DNA from: JALQXV01 sp051005235
Lineage (GTDB): Bacteria > Patescibacteriota > Saccharimonadia > Saccharimonadales > 2-12-FULL-41-12
Direction: 5' to 3'
Assembly (NCBI GenBank): GCA_051005235.1
Contig: JBPCJO010000083.1
Location: forward strand, 1 to 9,566
Length of the DNA stretch: 9,566 nt
A model generated the notes under the pieces. It had not been told where the DNA came from. It worked only from the letters and a program-made list of their open reading frames with translations, and ran no database searches. The position numbers and the translations under genes are program-made. Positions 6,072 through 9,566 of the stretch are shown here, in pieces. Each line of letters starts with the position of its first letter. Positions within the stretch are counted from its first letter, which is position 1.

Positions 6072-6815
6072 ATGAGTACCGCCACCGCCACGCTATACCG
6101 ATTTACCGACACCGATTCTGTCATGGGCGAGGGTGACTCGCGTTACATACTCAAGGTTAAAGACCTACCGTCGGACGAAAAGCCCAGAGAAAAACTGGCT
6201 ATTGGCGGGCCAGGCAGTTTGTCGATGGCAGAGCTGGTAGCGGTATTACTGGGCGTCGGTACAAAAAAAGAAGAGGTCATGTCGATGGCCGGCCGGATAT
6301 TAAAAGAATACGGCGAACGGGCCATTGTAAACGAGACAAACCCGCAGCGTCTGGCCGATGAGCTACAGATTCCCTTGCCCAAGGCTTGCCAGTTGATTGC
6401 AAGTTTTGAACTTGGTCGCCGCTTTTATCAAGAACGGGCTGGGCGGGCAATCTTTGTCAGTACTGCCAAACAAGCTTTTGATTACTTAAAAGATATGGGC
6501 CAAATGCAAAAAGAGCAACTGCGCGGTCTGTATTTAAATAGCCGCTACCGCGTCGTCCACGAAGAAGTAATTTCGGTCGGCAGCATGACTTCTAACATCG
6601 TGCACCCGCGCGAGGTCTTTCAGCCAGCGATAGAGTACGGCGCTGTCGCCATTATTATCGCCCATAATCACCCGTCTGGGCGGCTGGAGGCTACCTACGC
6701 CGACAACGAGGTCACCGAGCGTCTACTGGTAGCCAGCAAAATCCTTGGCATTGACCTGCTCGACCACCTAATCATCGCTGGCGACAAGTACCAAAGTATT
6801 ATTGAGACTCCTTAA
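6072..6815 (+). CDS. radC: RadC/JAMM-domain protein
   Basis: RadC-family proteins (247 residues here) join an N-terminal helix-hairpin-helix-like region to a C-terminal JAMM/MPN metal-site domain. Their cellular role is unsettled despite the DNA-repair name. The JAMM site is intact: E164 or E165 in HEEVISVG, H198-N-H200-P-S202-G and D211, with the family VHPRE motif at 177-181. The N-terminal part carries DLPSDEKPREKL, and ELGRRF marks the end of the helical part. The helix-hairpin-helix signature around 99-106 is degenerate, and the usual PS pair between HNHPSG and D211 is replaced by AT. The protein begins about 25 residues earlier than typical; I kept this ATG because of the extended -10 just upstream, though Met18 is possible. 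The 3' end overlaps msrA on the opposite strand by 17 bases. Confidence 0.92.
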   Translation: MSTATATLYRFTDTDSVMGEGDSRYILKVKDLPSDEKPREKLAIGGPGSLSMAELVAVLLGVGTKKEEVMSMAGRILKEYGERAIVNETNPQRLADELQIPLPKACQLIASFELGRRFYQERAGRAIFVSTAKQAFDYLKDMGQMQKEQLRGLYLNSRYRVVHEEVISVGSMTSNIVHPREVFQPAIEYGAVAIIIAHNHPSGRLEATYADNEVTERLLVASKILGIDLLDHLIIAGDKYQSIIETP

Positions 6816-7329
6816 TCCGGTCTGCGAACTGCTGTCGTAACTTCTGTAGCTTAGGATTAATTATCACTTGGCAATAGCCATTACCAGGATTATTTTCGAA
6901 ATAATCTTGATGTTCGGGTTCAGCCGGATAAAATTTTTCTAAGGCTGTGAGTTGGGTGACCACGGCGTCGTCCCATAACTCCTGTGCCTTTTCAATAGAG
7001 GCTTGGGCAGTATTTTTCTGTTGTTCATCGGCGTAAAAAATAACCGAACGGTATTGTGGCCCGACGTCGTTGCCTTGTTGGTTTAAGGTGGTTGGGTTAT
7101 GGATTGCCCAAAAAATATCAAGCACTTCATCAAGAGAAATAACTTCGGGGTTAAAGGTAATTTCTACTACTTCGGCGTGGCCGGTGCTGCCACTACCGAC
7201 TGCATAGTATTCGGCGTCGGTCGCGGCTCCACCAGCGTAACCAGAGACAACTGCTTCAATCCCGTTAATGAGCTTAAAGCTGGCTTCGAGACACCAAAAG
7301 CAACCGCCGCCTAGAACAATTTTTTGCAT
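6799..7329 (-). CDS. msrA: Peptide-methionine (S)-S-oxide reductase
   Basis: MsrA reduces methionine-S-sulfoxide in proteins and free methionine, repairing oxidative damage in the cytosol. The 176-residue product is full length. The catalytic motif GGCFWCLE gives nucleophile C10 with a second Cys at 13. GHAE (50-53) supplies the conserved Glu, QGNDVGPQYRS (85-95) the substrate pocket, and EPEHQDYF (137-144) the family signature. C153 near the C-terminus is a candidate resolving Cys. No MsrB domain is fused and none is seen nearby. The start is firmly set by AAGGAG six bases upstream. It is the last gene of its operon, 15 bases after the glutamate dehydrogenase stop. Its stop lies inside the radC 3' end, and no terminator hairpin was seen there. 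Confidence 0.95.
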   Translation of the reverse strand: MQKIVLGGGCFWCLEASFKLINGIEAVVSGYAGGAATDAEYYAVGSGSTGHAEVVEITFNPEVISLDEVLDIFWAIHNPTTLNQQGNDVGPQYRSVIFYADEQQKNTAQASIEKAQELWDDAVVTQLTALEKFYPAEPEHQDYFENNPGNGYCQVIINPKLQKLRQQFADRIKESQ

Positions 7330-7334
7330 CGTGG

Positions 7335-7342
7335 TCTCCTTG
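7335..7342 (-). promoter_or_regulatory. Ribosome binding site of msrA
   Basis: CAAGGAGA on the minus strand lies within the 15-base gap after the upstream stop. It gives an optimally spaced site for the msrA ATG, the strongest in the right-hand operon. Confidence 0.75.
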
Positions 7343-7344
7343 TA

Positions 7345-8550
7345 TTAATTAGCTAGCCTGCGAACCGCCAGCAGGTAGGCTGCCTCAGTAAGGCTGTCGA
7401 TATTCTCGTCGCGGGCGATCTGCAATAATGCCTGCATCGCCTCGGTCATATGTGTTTCGAGGCGGCCATTTACCTTTTCTTCGGACCAGGTTTCGTTTTG
7501 TTTGTTCTGTAACCACTCAAGGTAACTGACCACCACGCCACCGGCGTTAGCAATAATATCTGGCAAGATCACCTTGCCTTGTTTTGTAAGTTCCCGGTTG
7601 GCCGTTTCGGTGATTGGTCCATTGGCTAGCTCTAACAGATATGAGGCCTGAATATCGGCAACATTCGACTCCGTCACTGAGTTGCCTAGCGCTGCCAGTA
7701 CCAATATGTCTACATCAAGATGTAAAAGATCGTCGTTGCTAAGTTGTTTCACAGAAGCTTGATAGTCTTTAAAACGACCGCCGTCTTTCTTAAAATCGGC
7801 TAATTCGTGAGCGTTGAGGCCGTCGGGGTTATAAACGGCGCTGGCCGAATCGCTGGTGGCCACCAGTTTCCAGTTAGGGTGGTTGTTTGCTGCGATGGTG
7901 GCAAAATAAGAACCGACATTGCCATAGCCTTGTACGGCTACGGTGAGTGGTTTTGTAAGTTCGTCTTTACTGCGTAGTAGCTCGCGGAGCGCAATGACGC
8001 CACCTCGCCCGGTGGCGGCTTCGCGGCCGAGGCTGCCACCATTTGAAACACTTTTACCGGTAAAACTAGCTTTACTGGTGTCTCCGGTCAGTTCTTGATA
8101 CTCGTCGACCATCCAGTCGATGATCTTGGCATTGGTATTAACGTCAGGAGCAGGCACATCGGCGTCAGGGCCGATGTGCGGCTCGAGGTGGCGAACGTAG
8201 GCGCGGCTTAATTCCTCGAGCTCTGTGTCGTTTAATTGGCGCGGGTCGACAACAACGCCGCCTTTGGCGCCACCAAGTGGCAAGTTAACAATGGCAGTTT
8301 TTAACGTCATAAGAGTTGCCAGTGCCCGGACTTCGTCAATATCTACCTTGGGGTGAAAGCGGATACCGCCTTTGTATGGGCCACGTTTATTGTTGTGTTG
8401 TATCCGGTAGGCTGGATAACTATTGCCGTTGCTATGTTCGATTTTGAATGAATGCTCGGCATTGATTTTAAGCACATCATCAATAGTAGCTTGTTTGAAC
8501 CCAGCTTGTTCACACGCCCGGCGAATATAATTTTGAACAGTTTTTAACAT
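7345..8550 (-). CDS. Glutamate dehydrogenase (Glu/Leu/Phe/Val dehydrogenase family)
   Basis: The enzyme interconverts glutamate with 2-oxoglutarate plus ammonia using NAD(P)H, linking amino-acid and carbon metabolism in the cytosol. The 401-residue protein fits the hexameric group II type. Visible active-site residues: K60 in KGGIRFHP, K84, catalytic K96 in PLGGAKGG, D136 in PAPDVNT, and S342 in VSYLEW, which with K60 favours glutamate over hydrophobic amino acids. The Rossmann domain shows G208-x-G210-x2-G213 and D234 at the end of the next strand; coenzyme preference cannot be fixed by eye. ANGPITETAN (309-318) and LPDIIANAGG (329-338) are also typical. The ATG overlaps the upstream stop as TAATG, with AGAGGA as ribosome binding site, so translation is likely coupled to the DsbA-like gene. 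The length is slightly short for the family but no motif is missing. Confidence 0.93.
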   Translation of the reverse strand: MLKTVQNYIRRACEQAGFKQATIDDVLKINAEHSFKIEHSNGNSYPAYRIQHNNKRGPYKGGIRFHPKVDIDEVRALATLMTLKTAIVNLPLGGAKGGVVVDPRQLNDTELEELSRAYVRHLEPHIGPDADVPAPDVNTNAKIIDWMVDEYQELTGDTSKASFTGKSVSNGGSLGREAATGRGGVIALRELLRSKDELTKPLTVAVQGYGNVGSYFATIAANNHPNWKLVATSDSASAVYNPDGLNAHELADFKKDGGRFKDYQASVKQLSNDDLLHLDVDILVLAALGNSVTESNVADIQASYLLELANGPITETANRELTKQGKVILPDIIANAGGVVVSYLEWLQNKQNETWSEEKVNGRLETHMTEAMQALLQIARDENIDSLTEAAYLLAVRRLAN

Positions 8551-9404
8551 TAGTTATCCTCTGGTGGCGGGTTAAGACTCCAAAAACCATCTTGCCCTAC
8601 CGATTCCATAGTGGCTATGTTTTGGAGTTCTGAGCGTATATCTTCGATAGGTTTGTTCATAATCGACGCTACTTCGGCGGTAGCAAGTGGTTCGCCGGCC
8701 CATTTTAGAACGTCACGGACGTTCGAGGTGTCATCTTTACGCTGTAGTTCGGGGGCGATATTGGCGATAGCCGCTTCGTAGGTAGCAGTTGGCCAAAATC
8801 CGGGTAGTTCAAAAACAGTCTCACCGTCGATGCTAAAACGATACGAGCCAGAGCTATAGCGCTTGGTTCCTTCTGGTGTTACGCCTAACTTATGCCGAAG
8901 CGTTAAGGCGACTGCACTGGGCTCACGGGCTTCGCGCATGTCTGTTCGTAGCAAGGCTTCAACACCGGCTTGCTCGAGCCAATCGGTATAGTGCTCAAGG
9001 TTAATACCGACCGAAGTGACAACATCGGTAATTACGCTTGGTTCATCTGGTAGCTTTCCACTCATCACGGCGATTCGCAGTTTACGGAGGACGCTATCGG
9101 CCTGCTCCGGTGCGTTTAGTCTGACTGCAATGTAGGCACGGCAGGCATCAATAGTGGTGCTCAAGCGCGCCGCCGGTTCATCGTTAATCGGCATGCCGTA
9201 AAACTTTCGTAATTTGCTACGGGTTGTGGCTAACATTTCTGGGGTAATCGTCGGATCAATCGTTGTGTAGAGCACGATCATACTAGACTGCCAGCTAAGC
9301 TGGTCGCCATAGAGCCACCTGAGGCGCCACCTTGTCGGTTCAAGCGAGTATGAAAAGGGACAGGTTGGATCAGTAAAATCCCGAATGTGTACAGTCGTTG
9401 CCAT
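8550..9404 (-). CDS. DsbA-family (FrnE-like) thioredoxin-fold protein with C-terminal winged helix
   Basis: The N-terminus has a beta strand followed by DPTCPFSYSLEP (residues 12-23), the active-site position of the DsbA/FrnE thioredoxin fold; RLRWLYGDQLSW (27-38) is also typical. Only the first Cys of the usual CxxC is present (C15-P-F-S18), so it is a monothiol variant; another Cys is C88. No signal peptide is visible, placing it in the cytosol. Residues about 228-277 look like a winged-helix segment ending DGFWSL. Related two-part proteins are known in actinobacteria, to my recollection. Substrate and reaction are unknown: thiol-disulfide exchange, isomerase or detoxification roles are possible. 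The ATG has no ribosome binding site. It follows the right-edge frame by 27 bases and overlaps the glutamate dehydrogenase start by one base. Confidence 0.8.
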   Translation of the reverse strand: MATTVHIRDFTDPTCPFSYSLEPTRWRLRWLYGDQLSWQSSMIVLYTTIDPTITPEMLATTRSKLRKFYGMPINDEPAARLSTTIDACRAYIAVRLNAPEQADSVLRKLRIAVMSGKLPDEPSVITDVVTSVGINLEHYTDWLEQAGVEALLRTDMREAREPSAVALTLRHKLGVTPEGTKRYSSGSYRFSIDGETVFELPGFWPTATYEAAIANIAPELQRKDDTSNVRDVLKWAGEPLATAEVASIMNKPIEDIRSELQNIATMESVGQDGFWSLNPPPEDN

Positions 9405-9410
9405 ATAGCT

Positions 9411-9419
9411 AGTATCTCA
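9411..9419 (-). promoter_or_regulatory. Possible extended -10 directly before the DsbA-like gene
   Basis: On the minus strand, TGAGATACT (TG-n-GATACT, four of six matches to TATAAT) ends six bases before the ATG. Together with the missing ribosome binding site this could give a leaderless transcript starting inside the operon. The gene may instead simply be read from the upstream unit. Confidence 0.3.
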
Positions 9420-9431
9420 TATAATGTTTGA

Positions 9432-9566
9432 TTAGCGGTATTCTGGATTCTCAAAATCAAAACGGGCACCGGCCTCCCTTTTATTCGGCTGATTTCCATG
9501 AGCCGGAAAACCGCCCAGCTCTTTTAGTGTTCTCGCCAAATGTAAGAGGTTCCAGGTCATAAATGT
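9432..9566 (-). CDS. Unrecognised protein, C-terminal part or small complete gene (right edge)
   Basis: The minus-strand frame is open from the window edge to TAA at 9432-9434. An ATG at 9558-9560 would give a 42-residue protein, but the frame is also open upstream of it and no ribosome binding site is visible in the six available bases, so it may be the tail of a longer gene. The peptide is clearly protein-like: MTWNLLHLART, then LKELGGFPAHGNQ and RFDFENPEYR, with a Gly/Pro/Asn-rich middle typical of a conserved domain. I do not recognise the family with certainty. It precedes the DsbA-like gene by 27 bases on the same strand, so it probably belongs to the same operon. Confidence 0.65.
   Translation of the reverse strand, partial: TFMTWNLLHLARTLKELGGFPAHGNQPNKREAGARFDFENPEYR

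Noticed and set aside
9278..9499. 73-codon minus-strand frame near the right edge
   Set aside because: It overlaps the DsbA-like gene and the right-edge frame in a different phase and lacks protein-like composition.

Overview
The window reads as a compact, gene-dense bacterial chromosome segment that uses the standard genetic code (stops are TAA or TAG in full-length frames). The protein mix suggests a Candidate Phyla Radiation organism, perhaps Saccharibacteria (TM7), or a distant Gram-positive relative. It includes a multi-PAS soluble histidine kinase, a membrane-anchored beta-lactamase-like protein, an actinobacterial/FrnE-style DsbA and a group II glutamate dehydrogenase. This assignment is an impression from protein style only; no rRNA or other marker gene is present. 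There are no tRNA or rRNA genes, CRISPR arrays or recognisable transposons.

Layout: (1) 1-84, minus: probable N-terminal fragment of an unrecognised gene running off the left edge. (2) 85-382: intergenic, with a perfect 39-bp palindrome (188-226) and a strong Shine-Dalgarno sequence that no start codon follows. (3) 383-520, plus: a 45-residue protein gene with a good ribosome binding site and an intrinsic terminator (543-570). (4) 592-5733, minus: a tight four-gene operon transcribed in the order histidine kinase, beta-lactamase-like protein, phospholipase-D/cardiolipin-synthase-like protein, CDP-alcohol phosphatidyltransferase. (5) 5734-6071: a 338-bp divergent intergenic region with a 24-bp inverted repeat whose two arms each hold a TATAAT box facing the other. 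(6) 6072-6815, plus: radC, possibly leaderless. (7) 6799-9566, minus: an operon in the order unknown gene (right edge), DsbA-like protein with C-terminal winged helix, glutamate dehydrogenase, msrA. msrA and radC overlap tail to tail by 17 bp.

The kinase operon joins a cytosolic sensor that has no partner regulator here with one extracytoplasmic serine-hydrolase-fold protein and two phospholipid enzymes, which suggests an envelope-maintenance unit. Three of its products carry non-canonical residues at family motifs. The right-hand operon joins thiol-redox, methionine sulfoxide repair and glutamate oxidation/synthesis functions. I see no clear new defence or mobile system. The strongest unexplained signals are the two inverted repeats, the kinase/lipid operon with altered motifs, and the two possible leaderless starts.
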